Below, piece after piece: positions 8,686 through 17,679 of a DNA stretch of 64,000 bases. How positions within the stretch are numbered: the stretch's first letter is position 1; the number at the start of each line of letters is the position of its first letter. The stretch lies in the NCBI RefSeq assembly GCF_024807655.1, contig NZ_JANUCR010000001.1, positions 1-64,000 of the forward strand, written 5' to 3'. Below the pieces are notes generated by a model. It was not told where the DNA came from and did no database searches. It worked only from the letters and a program-made list of their open reading frames with translations. This DNA is from Methanococcus voltae (GTDB lineage Archaea; AGJL01; Methanococci; Methanococcales; Methanococcaceae). The position numbers were made by a program, and so were the translations under genes.

Positions 8686-9129
8686 ATGAATATTTTGATA
8701 TTATTGGGTTGCCCAGAACCTCCGTTATTAATTCCATCATTTATGTTTTTATTGAATTTACTCAAAAACAAAGGTCATCAAGTTTACGTAGCGGGAAACC
8801 CCTCTGCATTAAAATTAATCGAATCTGCAGACCCCGAACATCACTATTTAAAAGGAGTAGGATTCCAACCAATCGACAATGGGCTAAAAGAAAAATTCGA
8901 TGTTGATTATATTTTTGGATTAACACATAACGATGCAGGCGTTAATTACATTATTACATACAAAATGGTATACAATAAAGATACTTCCGCTTTAGTATTT
9001 GGTACTGGCGATTTAGAAAGTTTATCCAAAATATTAAATGAAAATGGTGTCGAAAATAAAAGTATGCGTGCATTCCATAATCCTACGCCCATAAATGTTA
9101 TGTTAAAAAGAATATTCAGTGATTTTTAA
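8686..9129 (+). CDS. conserved methanogen protein, possibly DUF1890
   Basis: A 147-residue soluble protein with an alternating beta/alpha pattern: ILILLGCPEPPLLIPSFMFLLNLLKNKGHQVYVAGNPSA at the N-terminus looks like a small Rossmann-like fold. I place it tentatively in DUF1890, a family of archaeal, mostly methanogen, proteins of unknown function. The start ATG follows AGGTGAATTT. It is divergent from the possible DUF1894 gene, and the pairing itself suggests a shared pathway. No catalytic residues can be named. Confidence 0.6.
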   Translation: MNILILLGCPEPPLLIPSFMFLLNLLKNKGHQVYVAGNPSALKLIESADPEHHYLKGVGFQPIDNGLKEKFDVDYIFGLTHNDAGVNYIITYKMVYNKDTSALVFGTGDLESLSKILNENGVENKSMRAFHNPTPINVMLKRIFSDF

Positions 9130-9222
9130 AAAGTAATATAATTTATATAATTTAAAATAAATTAAAAAAATTAAAAAAATTAAACTTAAAAATGTAAGTA
9201 AAAACAATTAAAATTTATTTAA

Positions 9223-9471
9223 TTAGTTTTTTTCCAATTTTATTTCATAATCGTGGATTACAGGATTTGCTAATAATTTATTGCACATTTCTGTTAATCT
9301 TTCCATTGCTTTTTCTTCATTTTCTGCGTCGAACTCTAATTCAATACTTTTGAATGATTTAACATCATTTACTTCATTAAATCCTAAAAAGTTTAATGCT
9401 TTTAATATTGTTTGTCCTTCAGGGTTTAAAACACCTTTTTTTAATTTAACAGTAATTTCAGCTTTATACAA
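9223..9471 (-). CDS. purS: phosphoribosylformylglycinamidine synthase subunit PurS
   Basis: The 82-residue small subunit of the three-part FGAM synthase (PurS/PurL/PurQ) of purine synthesis. The sequence YKAEITVKLKKGVLNPEGQT is typical of the family, as is the later LGFNEVNDVKSFKSIELEFDA segment. The best start is TTG at 9471, preceded by GGTGATAA; no ATG is available in frame. It lies 108 bp downstream of purC on the same strand. PurL and PurQ are not in the window. Confidence 0.93.
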   Translation of the reverse strand: MYKAEITVKLKKGVLNPEGQTILKALNFLGFNEVNDVKSFKSIELEFDAENEEKAMERLTEMCNKLLANPVIHDYEIKLEKN

Positions 9472-9479
9472 ATTATCAC

Positions 9480-9536
9480 CTTTATTATTAGTATTACTAT
9501 TAATATTACTATTAGTATTACTATTAGTATTATTCT
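9480..9536. repeat. ATTACTATTA-type tandem repeat in purC-purS gap
   Basis: The spacer between purC and purS holds imperfect repeats of TATTAGTATTACTATTA with an internal 12-15 bp period. It encodes nothing obvious and may simply be slippage-generated. Confidence 0.6.
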
Positions 9537-9579
9537 TTAATATTCTTGTTTTAATTAATTATAGTTAATATATATTCAA

Positions 9580-10314
9580 TTATTCCAATAATCCCATTCT
9601 TTTAGCTACTACTTCATATTTTTCAAGAACGTTTCCTAAATCTTTTCTAAATACGTCTTTGTCCATTACGTCATTTGTTTCTTTGTCCCATAATCTCATT
9701 GTGTCAGGGCTTATTTCATCTGCTACAACTAATTTACCGTCATTTGTGAGACCGATTTCAATTTTATAATCCACTAATTTTATGCCGATATTGTCAAAGT
9801 ATTTAACTAAAACGTCATTTACTTTTAAACCGATTTCCTTAATTTCGTTTAATTGTTCAAGTGTAGCAATTTCAAGAGCTAAAGCAATGTCGTAGTTTAA
9901 CATGGGGTCGCCGTAATCGTCATTTTTATAGTCAAACTGTACAATAGGAGTTTTTAACGTTTTTCCTTCTTCGAATGGGTATCTTCTGCATAAGCTACCT
10001 GCGGTTATGTTTCTAACGATTACTTCGATTGGTACGATTTTAACACTTTTAGCGATTGTAGTTGTAGGTTCGATGTATTCGATGAAATGTGTAGGAATTC
10101 CTGCTTCTTCAAGGACTCTAAACAATTCTGCTGAAATCAATGCGTTTAAGTATCCTTTTCCACTTTTTACGTCGTGTTTTGCACCATTTCCTGCTGTTAT
10201 GTCGTCCCTAAATTCAACTAAAACGGTATCGTTGTCAATTTCGTAAATTGATTTAGCTTTTCCAGTATATAATGGTTGTTTTGACTTTATTTGTTCTAAA
10301 TCGTAAGATGTCAT
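9580..10314 (-). CDS. purC: SAICAR synthetase
   Basis: Phosphoribosylaminoimidazole-succinocarboxamide synthase joins aspartate to CAIR in purine synthesis. The 244-residue length is normal. Signature segments are LYTGKAKSIYE (residues about 15-25), VEFRDDITAGNGAKH (about 33-47), VIVRNITAGSLCRR (about 98-111) and the ATP/Mg site LVVADEISPDTMRLWD (about 195-210). The start follows TGGTGATAAA. It forms an operon with purS downstream. Confidence 0.96.
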   Translation of the reverse strand: MTSYDLEQIKSKQPLYTGKAKSIYEIDNDTVLVEFRDDITAGNGAKHDVKSGKGYLNALISAELFRVLEEAGIPTHFIEYIEPTTTIAKSVKIVPIEVIVRNITAGSLCRRYPFEEGKTLKTPIVQFDYKNDDYGDPMLNYDIALALEIATLEQLNEIKEIGLKVNDVLVKYFDNIGIKLVDYKIEIGLTNDGKLVVADEISPDTMRLWDKETNDVMDKDVFRKDLGNVLEKYEVVAKRMGLLE

Positions 10315-10489
10315 TTTATCACCAGTATTATGATATATTCATATGATTAGTTTATAATAATTAGTTATTGTATTCGATTAATTGGAATTATTTTATATTG
10401 TATTCATTATTAATTATATTTTATAATATGGTATCCATTTTTAATATTTAAACCTAATTAAGAATATATTTTATTAGAATATAAATTCA

Positions 10490-10606
10490 TATTTACTTTT
10501 CGCCGACCGCCCAGAGGCAGTTGGGCAGAGGCAGTCAAACATAATGTATAAAATATATTTACTTTTCGCCAATCGCCCAGAGGCAGTTGGGCAGAGGCAG
10601 TTGGGC
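10490..10606. repeat. GC-rich direct repeat pair, 45 bp, 66-bp period
   Basis: Two 45-bp copies (10490-10534 and 10556-10600) differ at only two positions. Each holds TTTTCGCC, then GCCCAGAGGCAGTTGGGC, which can form a 5-6 bp hairpin, then a second GAGGCAG. The second copy ends with another TTGGGC. The block is strikingly G+C-rich for this genome. It lies in the purC/ACT divergent region, immediately upstream of the ACT gene's TATA box, and each copy is followed by a TATA-like run. It could be a regulator-binding site, an RNA element or a dispersed genomic repeat. Confidence 0.9.
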
Positions 10607-10618
10607 ATAAGATATAAA

Positions 10619-10626
10619 TTTATATA
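10619..10626 (+). promoter_or_regulatory. TATA box of ACT-domain gene
   Basis: TTTATATA is the consensus methanogen TATA box. Initiation about 25 bp downstream, near 10650, would give a leader of about 60 nt before the ATG at 10710. It begins 13 bp after the GC-rich repeat pair, so those repeats occupy the upstream regulatory position. Confidence 0.55.
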
Positions 10627-10709
10627 TTATGAATTATTAGTTAAAAGTACATAAAGTATAATTTTATTGATTTAAAAACATAAAATTTGAATGATTAAAA
10701 GGTGTTATT

Positions 10710-10982
10710 ATGGAAAACGTTGTTATAACAGTTATTGGATTAGATAAACCTGGTATTGTAGCAGGAATCACAAAAATCATTGCAGACAGCAATTCGAACG
10801 TTATTGATATAAAACAAACCATTATGGAAGATTTATTCACTATGATTATGATGATTGACATTGAAAGTTCAAACAAACAATTATCAGAACTCAAAGACGA
10901 ATTAGAAAAATTAGGGGCAGAAATAAACGTTAAAATTACTGTTCAGCACGAAAACATCTTTAAATATATGCATAGAATTTAA
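10710..10982 (+). CDS. ACT-domain protein, UPF0237 type
   Basis: A 90-residue single ACT domain: ENVVITVIGLDKPGIVAGITKIIADSNSNVIDIKQTIMEDLFTM fits the UPF0237 family of small-molecule-sensing proteins. It has the beta-alpha-beta-beta-alpha-beta pattern and a Gly at the usual ligand-binding turn (DKPGIVAG). The ligand is unknown; ACT domains usually bind amino acids. The start follows AGGTGTTATT. It is divergent from purC. Confidence 0.85.
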   Translation: MENVVITVIGLDKPGIVAGITKIIADSNSNVIDIKQTIMEDLFTMIMMIDIESSNKQLSELKDELEKLGAEINVKITVQHENIFKYMHRI

Positions 10983-11275
10983 TTCTATTATTTTATTTTA
11001 TTATTATTTTATTATTATTTTATATATTTATTTTTGGAGTTATTCATTTATTTTTTTTAATAATTTTTAGTATTGGGTTTATTTTCAAGTTTTAATGCGC
11101 TTATTGTATTATACTACATATTTTTATTATCCTACACAATACTCTTATAAAAATATAAATTATTTATACGATGATAAAATAAATTAAACTAAATTAAAAT
11201 AAGAAAATGAATAAATCAAAATATTTAAAGTTAAAATTTAAACGTTAAAATTAAAAGTTAGAAATAGGCGATTTT

Positions 11276-12577
11276 ATGATATGGAATAAAACCATCGAAT
11301 GTATGGAAAGAGAAGAAATGCGAGAACTACAAAGCAAAAGACTTTGCGAGACTGTTAACCGTGTTTATTACAATGTGCCATTTTACAGAAACAAAATGCA
11401 AGAGTTGGGTGTATACCCTGAAGACATCGAAAGTATTGATGACATAGTAAAATTACCATTCACTACAAAACAGGATTTAAGAGATAACTACCCTTTTGGA
11501 ATATTTGCAAGCCCGATGGAGGATATAGTCAGAGTTCACGCATCTTCTGGTACTACGGGTAAACCTACAGTTGTAGGATATACACGTAAAGACATTACCA
11601 TTTGGTCAGAAATCGTAGCAAGGACCTTGAACTTTGCAGGAGTTTCTAAAGATGATTTCATACAAATTGCATATGGTTATGGTCTTTTTACCGGAGGATT
11701 AGGTTTGCACTATGGCGGTGAGAGACTCGGTGCCACAGTTGTACCGATATCTGGAGGAAATACGGAAAAACAGATACAATTGATGCAAGACTTTAAATCA
11801 AGTGTAATTGCTTGTACTCCATCTTACGCCCTTTATTTAGCTGAATCTATGCAAGAACGTGGTATCGACCCTAAAAGTTTAAATTTAAAGGTAGGTATTT
11901 TCGGAGCTGAGCCTTGGACTGAAGCAATGCGTGAAAAAATAGAGGATAGCTTTGACATTAAAGCATACGATATATACGGATTGAGTGAAGTTATGGGTCC
12001 TGGGGTAGCTTGCGAGTGTGAATCGAAAGCTGGTTTACATATTAATGAAGACCATTTCGTACCAGAAATTATTGACCCTAATACACTTGAACAACTCCCT
12101 AATGGTCAAAAAGGTGAGTTAGTATTTACAACCATCACAAAAGAGGGTTTACCACTCTTAAGATACAGGACAAGGGATTTAACAAGTCTTAATTATGAAA
12201 AATGCGAATGTGGTAGGACACTTGTAAGAATGAACAAATGTACGGGTAGAAGCGATGATATGCTCATTATTAGAGGTGTTAATGTATTCCCATCACAAAT
12301 TGAGAGTGCTTTGCTCAAAATAAACGAAGTTTTACCTCACTATATGCTTGAAGTGGATAGAGTAAATAACTTAGATGTATTGAATGTTCTTGTAGAAGTA
12401 GACCCTGTATTTTTCTCCGACAAGATTAAAGAACTTGAACAACTAAATAAAAGGATTAAAAAAGCAATTGTGGACATAATTGGAATTAACGTAAGTGTAA
12501 AATTAGTAGAACCTAAAACACTCGGTAGAAGCGAAGGAAAATCAAAAAGAGTAATTGACAAAAGAATTATTCAATAA
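11276..12577 (+). CDS. phenylacetate-CoA ligase family adenylating enzyme
   Basis: A 433-residue member of the PaaK / coenzyme F390 synthetase family, which activates an aryl acid with ATP. The AMP-binding motif [14 protein letters not shown] lies at residues about 90-103, [14 protein letters not shown] near 237-250, and the hinge motif YRTRDLT near 297-303, with a conserved CECG-type segment close by. Substrate choice cannot be read from sequence. In methanococci relatives are linked to indolepyruvate oxidoreductase and the recycling of aryl acids into aromatic amino acids. The ACT regulator downstream supports an amino-acid connection. Confidence 0.88.
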   Translation: MIWNKTIECMEREEMRELQSKRLCETVNRVYYNVPFYRNKMQELGVYPEDIESIDDIVKLPFTTKQDLRDNYPFGIFASPMEDIVRVHASSGTTGKPTVVGYTRKDITIWSEIVARTLNFAGVSKDDFIQIAYGYGLFTGGLGLHYGGERLGATVVPISGGNTEKQIQLMQDFKSSVIACTPSYALYLAESMQERGIDPKSLNLKVGIFGAEPWTEAMREKIEDSFDIKAYDIYGLSEVMGPGVACECESKAGLHINEDHFVPEIIDPNTLEQLPNGQKGELVFTTITKEGLPLLRYRTRDLTSLNYEKCECGRTLVRMNKCTGRSDDMLIIRGVNVFPSQIESALLKINEVLPHYMLEVDRVNNLDVLNVLVEVDPVFFSDKIKELEQLNKRIKKAIVDIIGINVSVKLVEPKTLGRSEGKSKRVIDKRIIQ

Positions 12578-12782
12578 TAAAATATAATAAAATATTTTGG
12601 AGATATAAGCTGTTATTATATACTGAATAATAAATAATTTGAGAATAAATCGAATATTGCTTATATCACAAAATATAAAATAAATAATAAAAATATAAAA
12701 TAAATAATAAAATAAATGAGTTCATATAGTTCATATAATTAATAATTTTAATAATTTTAATAATTATTCAGTGGTGAAGGTT

Positions 12783-13208
12783 ATGATTGCTAAACAATTG
12801 TCTGTATTTTTAGAAAATAAATCTGGTAGATTATACGAAGTAATGGAAATTCTCGAAAAAGAAAATATTAATATCGTAGCTTTGAGTGTTGCAGATACTA
12901 CAGAGTATGGAATTTTGAGGATGGTAGTTTCAGACCCTGAAAAAGCTTTAAAAGCACTTAAAGATAATTTATTTTCCGTTGGCTTAACAGATATCGTATG
13001 TATTTGTATACCAAATGTAGTTGGCTCATTTTCAAAAGCTTCAAGATACCTCTCTGAAGAAGGTATTAGTATTGAATATATGTATGCTTTTGCGTTAAAT
13101 GACAAAGCATTAGCAGTTTTAAGAACAGAAGACAACGAAAAATGTATTGAAGTACTTACTAACAAAGGTATTGAAGTTGTAAGTTCAGAAAGGTTAAAAA
13201 AGATTTAA
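12783..13208 (+). CDS. tandem ACT-domain regulatory protein
   Basis: A 141-residue protein with two ACT domains, about residues 1-68 (AKQLSVFLENKSGRLYEVMEIL) and 70-138 (VGSFSKASRYLSEEGISIEYMYAF). I chose ATG 12783 over the in-frame GTG at 12771 because GGTGAAGG sits at the right distance before the ATG. It follows the PaaK-type ligase on the same strand. This pairing is common in archaea and suggests amino-acid feedback or sensing; the ligand is not known. Confidence 0.85.
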   Translation: MIAKQLSVFLENKSGRLYEVMEILEKENINIVALSVADTTEYGILRMVVSDPEKALKALKDNLFSVGLTDIVCICIPNVVGSFSKASRYLSEEGISIEYMYAFALNDKALAVLRTEDNEKCIEVLTNKGIEVVSSERLKKI

Positions 13209-13551
13209 TTACGATATTTTAAAAATTTTAAACATTTATTTTTTATTTTACTTTATTATTTTACTTTATTATTTTACTTTATTATTTTACTTTATTATTT
13301 TACTTTATTATTTTACTTTATTATTTTACTTTTTTAGTTTATATTATCATTTAGTATTTTTATGGTTATACTTTATCTTACTTTATCTTACTTTATTTTA
13401 TTTTATTTTATTTTTATATTTTTAGAATCATTTATAATAATCATTTACATATAGTTTATATTGTTAAAGTATTAAATATAATTAAAATAATTACTAAAAG
13501 TAAAATTAATTAAGAGTATAATATTATTAAGATTATTATTGTGTGATACCA
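13209..13551. repeat. 13-bp tandem repeat in gene-free region
   Basis: In this 343-bp gap the unit ACTTTATTATTTT repeats six times exactly (13250-13327), followed by a shorter CTTACTTTAT array near 13370-13400. It lies between the ACT-domain gene and cobS. No gene or stable RNA is seen. Confidence 0.9.
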
Positions 13552-14334
13552 ATGTTGCAAGAAATCAAAGCATTAATTGCATTTATGACTAAAATACCTA
13601 TTTCAAATATAACTTGTGGTTTTGAAGATATGGCCAAATATTTTTGGGTTATGCCACTAATCGGGACACTGATAGGAGTTTTTGGAGCTTTAATAGCTTA
13701 TGGGCTTCATCTTATTGAATTTTCAGCCCCATTAATTGCAAGTATTATAATATTATGTACACTTCTTTACATGCAAGGATTTCATCACGTTGACGGATTG
13801 GGGGATTATGGCGATGCTTGGATGGTTATGGGGACTAAAAGAAAAAAATTAGACGTAATGAAAGATGTAAATATTGGTATAGGCGGAATAATGTTCTTAC
13901 TTTTAGTTGAACTAACGTCGATATTTGCAATAGCACATATTTACAGCACCGTCTCAATTTTTGAATTTATGAAATATATAATACTTGTAGAAACTTGTTC
14001 AAGACTTGTATTATTGGCGTGTGCTACTTGTGGTATTCCTGCAACCGAAGGTACTGGTCGCTATTTAGTTAAAAAATCTAATGAAATGTTCTTATTAATA
14101 GGTTTATTAACTCCTTTAGCACTTGGTTATCTATTGGGCGCATTTAAAATAGCAATTATGCTTGCCACGGTTTCAGCATTCTTTGGAATGTATTTTGCTT
14201 GGAATTCAAACAAGAAACTTGGCTGTGTCACGGGCGATATATTAGGGGCTTCTGTTGAATTAAGTAGAGCTTTACTATTAGTTTTGATTATTGCATTAGC
14301 TCCTGCTGTTAAATATGGTATTCTTAACATATAA
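13552..14334 (+). CDS. cobS: adenosylcobinamide-GDP ribazoletransferase (cobalamin synthase)
   Basis: Integral membrane enzyme that joins the lower ligand nucleoside to adenosylcobinamide-GDP, the late step of corrinoid synthesis needed for methyl transfer in methanogenesis. Visible are the N-terminal FMTKIPI motif, the acidic motif DGLGDYGDAWM (residues about 82-92) thought to bind Mg, and at least six hydrophobic segments. I chose ATG 13552 because GTGTGAT precedes it; the in-frame GTG at 13543 is less likely. Length 260 is normal. It is followed closely by cofE. Confidence 0.93.
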   Translation: MLQEIKALIAFMTKIPISNITCGFEDMAKYFWVMPLIGTLIGVFGALIAYGLHLIEFSAPLIASIIILCTLLYMQGFHHVDGLGDYGDAWMVMGTKRKKLDVMKDVNIGIGGIMFLLLVELTSIFAIAHIYSTVSIFEFMKYIILVETCSRLVLLACATCGIPATEGTGRYLVKKSNEMFLLIGLLTPLALGYLLGAFKIAIMLATVSAFFGMYFAWNSNKKLGCVTGDILGASVELSRALLLVLIIALAPAVKYGILNI

Positions 14335-14398
14335 GTATTAAATGATTAAGTAAACTAATAAAAAAATAGGATTAATAAAAAATTATTTTAGTGGTAGA

Positions 14399-15172
14399 AT
14401 GTTAAAAAATTCAGAAATAATCGAAAATGGCATAATTGAAAAAAGAAAAATGGAATTAATTGGTTTAGAAATCCCCTTAATTAAAGGAGGGGAAGATTTA
14501 GCGGAAATTATTGTTAAATACTCCCTTGAAAACAATGATATAATTGTAATCGCCGAAACAGTTGTCGCAAAGTCGGAAAACAACGTAATTAACAAAAAGG
14601 ACGTTGTAGCATCAGAAATAGCAAAAGAAATTGCCAAAAAACTTGACAAAGACCCCGAAGTTGTTCAGATAATATTAAATGAAGCTAATGAAATTGTAAA
14701 ACTTGGAGATAAGTTTATAATTACCGAGACTAAACACGGTTTTGTTTGTGCAAATAGTGGTGTAGATGAAAGTAATTCTAAAGACCTGGTTAAACCATTA
14801 CCTGAAAATCCTGATTACAGTGCTAAAAAGATAAGGGAAAGAATTAAAGAATTAACAAATCTTGACGTTGGTGTCATTATTAATGATAGTATGGGTAGAC
14901 CGTTTAGAAATGGTTCCTGCGGTGTTGCTATTGGCGTAAGTGGTGTCTGTGCATTATGGGACAGAAAAGGTGAAAAAGATTTATTTGGGCGTGAACTAAA
15001 AACTACCGAAGTGGGAATCGCTGATGAGTTAGCCGCTGCTGCTTCAGTTGTTATGGGTCAATGCAATGAGGGTATACCCGTAGTTATTGTTAAAAACGCA
15101 CCTATTCCATTAGAAAATGGTACAGGAAAAGATTTAATTCGAAAAAAAGAGTTCGACGTATTTAGACCATAA
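14399..15172 (+). CDS. cofE: coenzyme F420-0:L-glutamate ligase
   Basis: GTP-dependent ligase that adds gamma-linked glutamates to F420-0, producing the hydride carrier of methanogenesis. The 257-residue length matches the archaeal stand-alone enzyme. Signature segments are PLIKGGEDLAEII (about 25-37), CANSGVDESN (about 118-127), and IINDSMGRPFRNGSCGVAIG (about 160-179). It begins 64 bp after cobS on the same strand, so cofactor genes are grouped here. Confidence 0.95.
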   Translation: MLKNSEIIENGIIEKRKMELIGLEIPLIKGGEDLAEIIVKYSLENNDIIVIAETVVAKSENNVINKKDVVASEIAKEIAKKLDKDPEVVQIILNEANEIVKLGDKFIITETKHGFVCANSGVDESNSKDLVKPLPENPDYSAKKIRERIKELTNLDVGVIINDSMGRPFRNGSCGVAIGVSGVCALWDRKGEKDLFGRELKTTEVGIADELAAAASVVMGQCNEGIPVVIVKNAPIPLENGTGKDLIRKKEFDVFRP

Positions 15173-15295
15173 TAAAATTATTTTATTATTTTATTTTTAG
15201 TTTCGACTATTGTAAATTTAAAATATACATTTTATATATCATTGAATATATTATACTGATATACTCAAATTATAAAATTAAAGTTATACGATATT

Positions 15296-15338
15296 ATATC
15301 ATATTTATATCATATTTATATCATATTTATATCATATC
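15296..15338. repeat. 11-bp tandem repeat upstream of ribL
   Basis: ATATCATATTT repeats just under four times, 60 bp before the ribL start. It is AT-only except for one C per unit, and may include or disturb promoter elements. Confidence 0.8.
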
Positions 15339-15397
15339 ACATAAACGTCTGTAAATTTTATTTTTATGTTAATAACTTTATGATTATCGTGATTATT

Positions 15398-15904
15398 ATG
15401 CCTAAAAACGAAAATAACCCCAATATAAAAAATAACAACCATCAAAGTCCTAAAAAAAGAATTGCGTTAACTGCAGGTACTTTTGATTTATTACATCCAG
15501 GACACTTTAATACGCTCAACTTTGCCAAAAAACACGCTGATGAGTTAGTAGTTGTTCTTGCTCGAGATGAAACTGTTAAACGTATTAAAGGTAGGAGACC
15601 CGTAATACCCGAAGAACAACGTAAAATAATGATAGAAACACTTAAACCAGTTGATAAAGCCATATTAGGAAGTTTAACTGATAAATTAGAACCAATACTT
15701 AGTGTAAAACCCGATATCATTGTTTTGGGGCCTGACCAAACCACTTACCAACTCGAAGAGTTAAAAAACCAACTTTTAGAAAGAGGTTTTAAAACAGAAA
15801 TCGTTAAAGTTGAAGAATATGTGAAATGTCCATTCCATAGTTCATACGATATATTAAAAGAAATCATCAGAAGATGGTGCAATAAAGAAATTGAGTTAAA
15901 ATAA
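15398..15904 (+). CDS. ribL: archaeal FAD synthetase
   Basis: Nucleotidyltransferase that adenylylates FMN to FAD, of the archaeal RibL type. The HIGH-like motif is [16 protein letters not shown] (about residues 26-41), and the later motif IIVLGPDQ (about 113-120) fits the cytidylyltransferase-like superfamily. ATG 15398 is preferred because GTGATT precedes it; the in-frame ATG at 15380 lacks a site. An N-terminal Asn-rich stretch of about 20 residues precedes the catalytic domain. Two Cys residues near the C-terminus, one in VKCPFHSS, match the redox-sensitive Cys known in RibL. Confidence 0.9.
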   Translation: MPKNENNPNIKNNNHQSPKKRIALTAGTFDLLHPGHFNTLNFAKKHADELVVVLARDETVKRIKGRRPVIPEEQRKIMIETLKPVDKAILGSLTDKLEPILSVKPDIIVLGPDQTTYQLEELKNQLLERGFKTEIVKVEEYVKCPFHSSYDILKEIIRRWCNKEIELK

Positions 15905-16295
15905 TCATTATAAATTTGTAATTTAATTTAAAACTTATATTTATCTAAATACACTCGACGATAAAACATAATAAAAACTAATTTATACCATAACAAATAT
16001 ATTTATTATCGGGCTGATTGACATAATGTAAATTCCATATAATTATTAAATACACATATTTGGATAAATAGAGATATTTAATACAAGCATATATTAAATA
16101 TGGTTTATATATTAAATAAATTATTTATCGACACATAATTCAAATATAAATTTAATAAATACTATTATACTATAACTATACTATTTCGGGACAATATAAA
16201 TATCATATTAGTAAGTGTATATCATACAACTCTTTAAATATGTGAATAACATAACATAACATAAGTTAGACAAGTTTTATATTTGCAATGATTGT

Positions 16296-16366
16296 GTGTG
16301 CAATGATGAGTGCCGACTTCGCGGAGAGTAATACTCGATGAAGACAACGGGGACGACTGAGCACAT
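16296..16366 (+). ncRNA. C/D box guide sRNA (2'-O-methylation guide)
   Basis: A GC-rich island in an otherwise AT-only 646-bp gap. Box C is ATGATGA at 16303-16309 and box D is CTGA at 16357-16360. A flanking stem TGTGC/GCACA closes the RNA. An internal D'-like CGGA is at 16322-16325 and C'-like ATGAAGA at 16338-16344. Both spacers, 16310-16321 and 16345-16356, are exactly 12 nt, the usual archaeal length. TTTATATT at 16276-16283 may be its TATA box and TCTTTTATT follows. By the D+5 rule the targets would be CGAAGUCGGCAC and UCGUCCCCGUUG. Confidence 0.8.
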
Positions 16367-16551
16367 CTTTTATTGACTTTAAATATCAAAAATAATAGAA
16401 ATAATACTATTTTGAAAAGATTAAAAAGATTAAAAAAGTTTAAGTTAATTTTATATTATTTTTACGTTAGTTAATATATTTAATATTTAATATTTAATAT
16501 TTAACATATTCAGTATATTATTAGTAATATTGTTCTAATTTTATTATAAAT

Positions 16552-17415
16552 CTATTTTGTATTAATTTCTTCATCACATAACGATTTTAAATATTCTTTA
16601 AATCCAGGTATGTTTTCAATTCCTAACTCAACGTTTGCCTCTAACCATCCTTTTATATCCCCAATATCGTATCTCTTGTAATTTAATTCGATTCCGATAA
16701 TTTTTTCTTCGGTTAACAAGGTTTTCATTGCGTCTGTTAATTGGATTTCATTTCCACGTCCTGGTTTTGTATTTTTAATGTGTTCAAATATCTTTGGAGA
16801 TAACAAATAAGCTCCTGTAATGATTAAATTTGATGGAGCTTCTGAAACTGGTGGTTTTTCCACTAAATCGTGAATGTTATAAACCCCTTCTTCGATTTGC
16901 CCGCCCTCAATTACACCATATTTTGAAACGTCTTCCATAGGAACTCTTTCGAGTGCTATTACTGAACAACCATATTTTTCGTGTGCATCGATTAGTGCTT
17001 TTGCAACATTTTGTGAGTATATTGTATCGCCCACCATTAAAATAGAATACTCATCACCTACAAATTCGCCCCCACAACCTATTGCGTGCCCCAATCCAAG
17101 TTGCTTGCCTTGTCTTGTATAGTAAATCGTTGCAAGATTATTAATATCACTGATTGCCTTTAAAGCATCACATTTTGCATCTTTCTTCAATCGTTCTTCA
17201 AGTTCAAAATTCTTATCAAAATGGTTTTCTATTGCATATTTGCCCTTTCCAGTAACGATTATTACATCAGATACGCCTGCTTCTGCCAAATCTTCGATTA
17301 CATACTGGATTATTGGTTTACCCAACACCGGAAGCATCTCTTTGGGTTGTGCTTTTGTAATTGGTAATAATCTTGTACCAAAACCTGCTGCTGGAATTAT
17401 CGCTTTTTTAACCAT
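16552..17415 (-). CDS. galU: UTP-glucose-1-phosphate uridylyltransferase
   Basis: Makes UDP-glucose for glycan synthesis. The 287-residue protein has the nucleotidyltransferase signature IPAAGFGTRLLPITKAQPKEMLPV at residues 6-29, the GLGHAIGCG segment near 112-120, the metal-binding Asp in MVGDTIY (about 132-138), and VEKP near 185. Length and motif spacing fit bacterial-type GalU proteins that are common in methanogens. The start follows GAGGGAAAAA. It stands alone on the minus strand. Confidence 0.93.
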   Translation of the reverse strand: MVKKAIIPAAGFGTRLLPITKAQPKEMLPVLGKPIIQYVIEDLAEAGVSDVIIVTGKGKYAIENHFDKNFELEERLKKDAKCDALKAISDINNLATIYYTRQGKQLGLGHAIGCGGEFVGDEYSILMVGDTIYSQNVAKALIDAHEKYGCSVIALERVPMEDVSKYGVIEGGQIEEGVYNIHDLVEKPPVSEAPSNLIITGAYLLSPKIFEHIKNTKPGRGNEIQLTDAMKTLLTEEKIIGIELNYKRYDIGDIKGWLEANVELGIENIPGFKEYLKSLCDEEINTK

Positions 17416-17469
17416 TTTTTCCCTCTTTCGTCGCTTAAATATAAATACGCCATTGTATTTTTAAATTAT

Positions 17470-17531
17470 GATTATAATTATATTAATTATATTAATTATA
17501 TTAATTATATTAATTATATTAATTATATTAA
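17470..17531. repeat. 10-bp tandem repeat ATTATATTAA
   Basis: About five to six copies of ATTATATTAA lie in the divergent region between galU and the flap endonuclease gene. It is pure A+T and may overlap promoter elements of either gene. Confidence 0.85.
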
Positions 17532-17679
17532 ATATGTTAAATATGTTAAATATATTGTACTTATATTGTGTCATCTATGATATAGTAATTCATTTTATTT
17601 AATATATAATATATATAATTTAAAATTAATATATAAAGTAGTACAATATAATTCTATAATCAAAATATATGGTGTTTTT

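Noticed and set aside
10490-10606. The GC-rich repeats as a CRISPR array.
   Set aside because: Only two copies with one 21-bp spacer, internal sub-repeats and no cas genes in the window.
15905-16290. tRNA gene in the gap before galU.
   Set aside because: No cloverleaf arms or TTCGANNC-type T loop were found; the only GC-rich island is better explained as a C/D box RNA.
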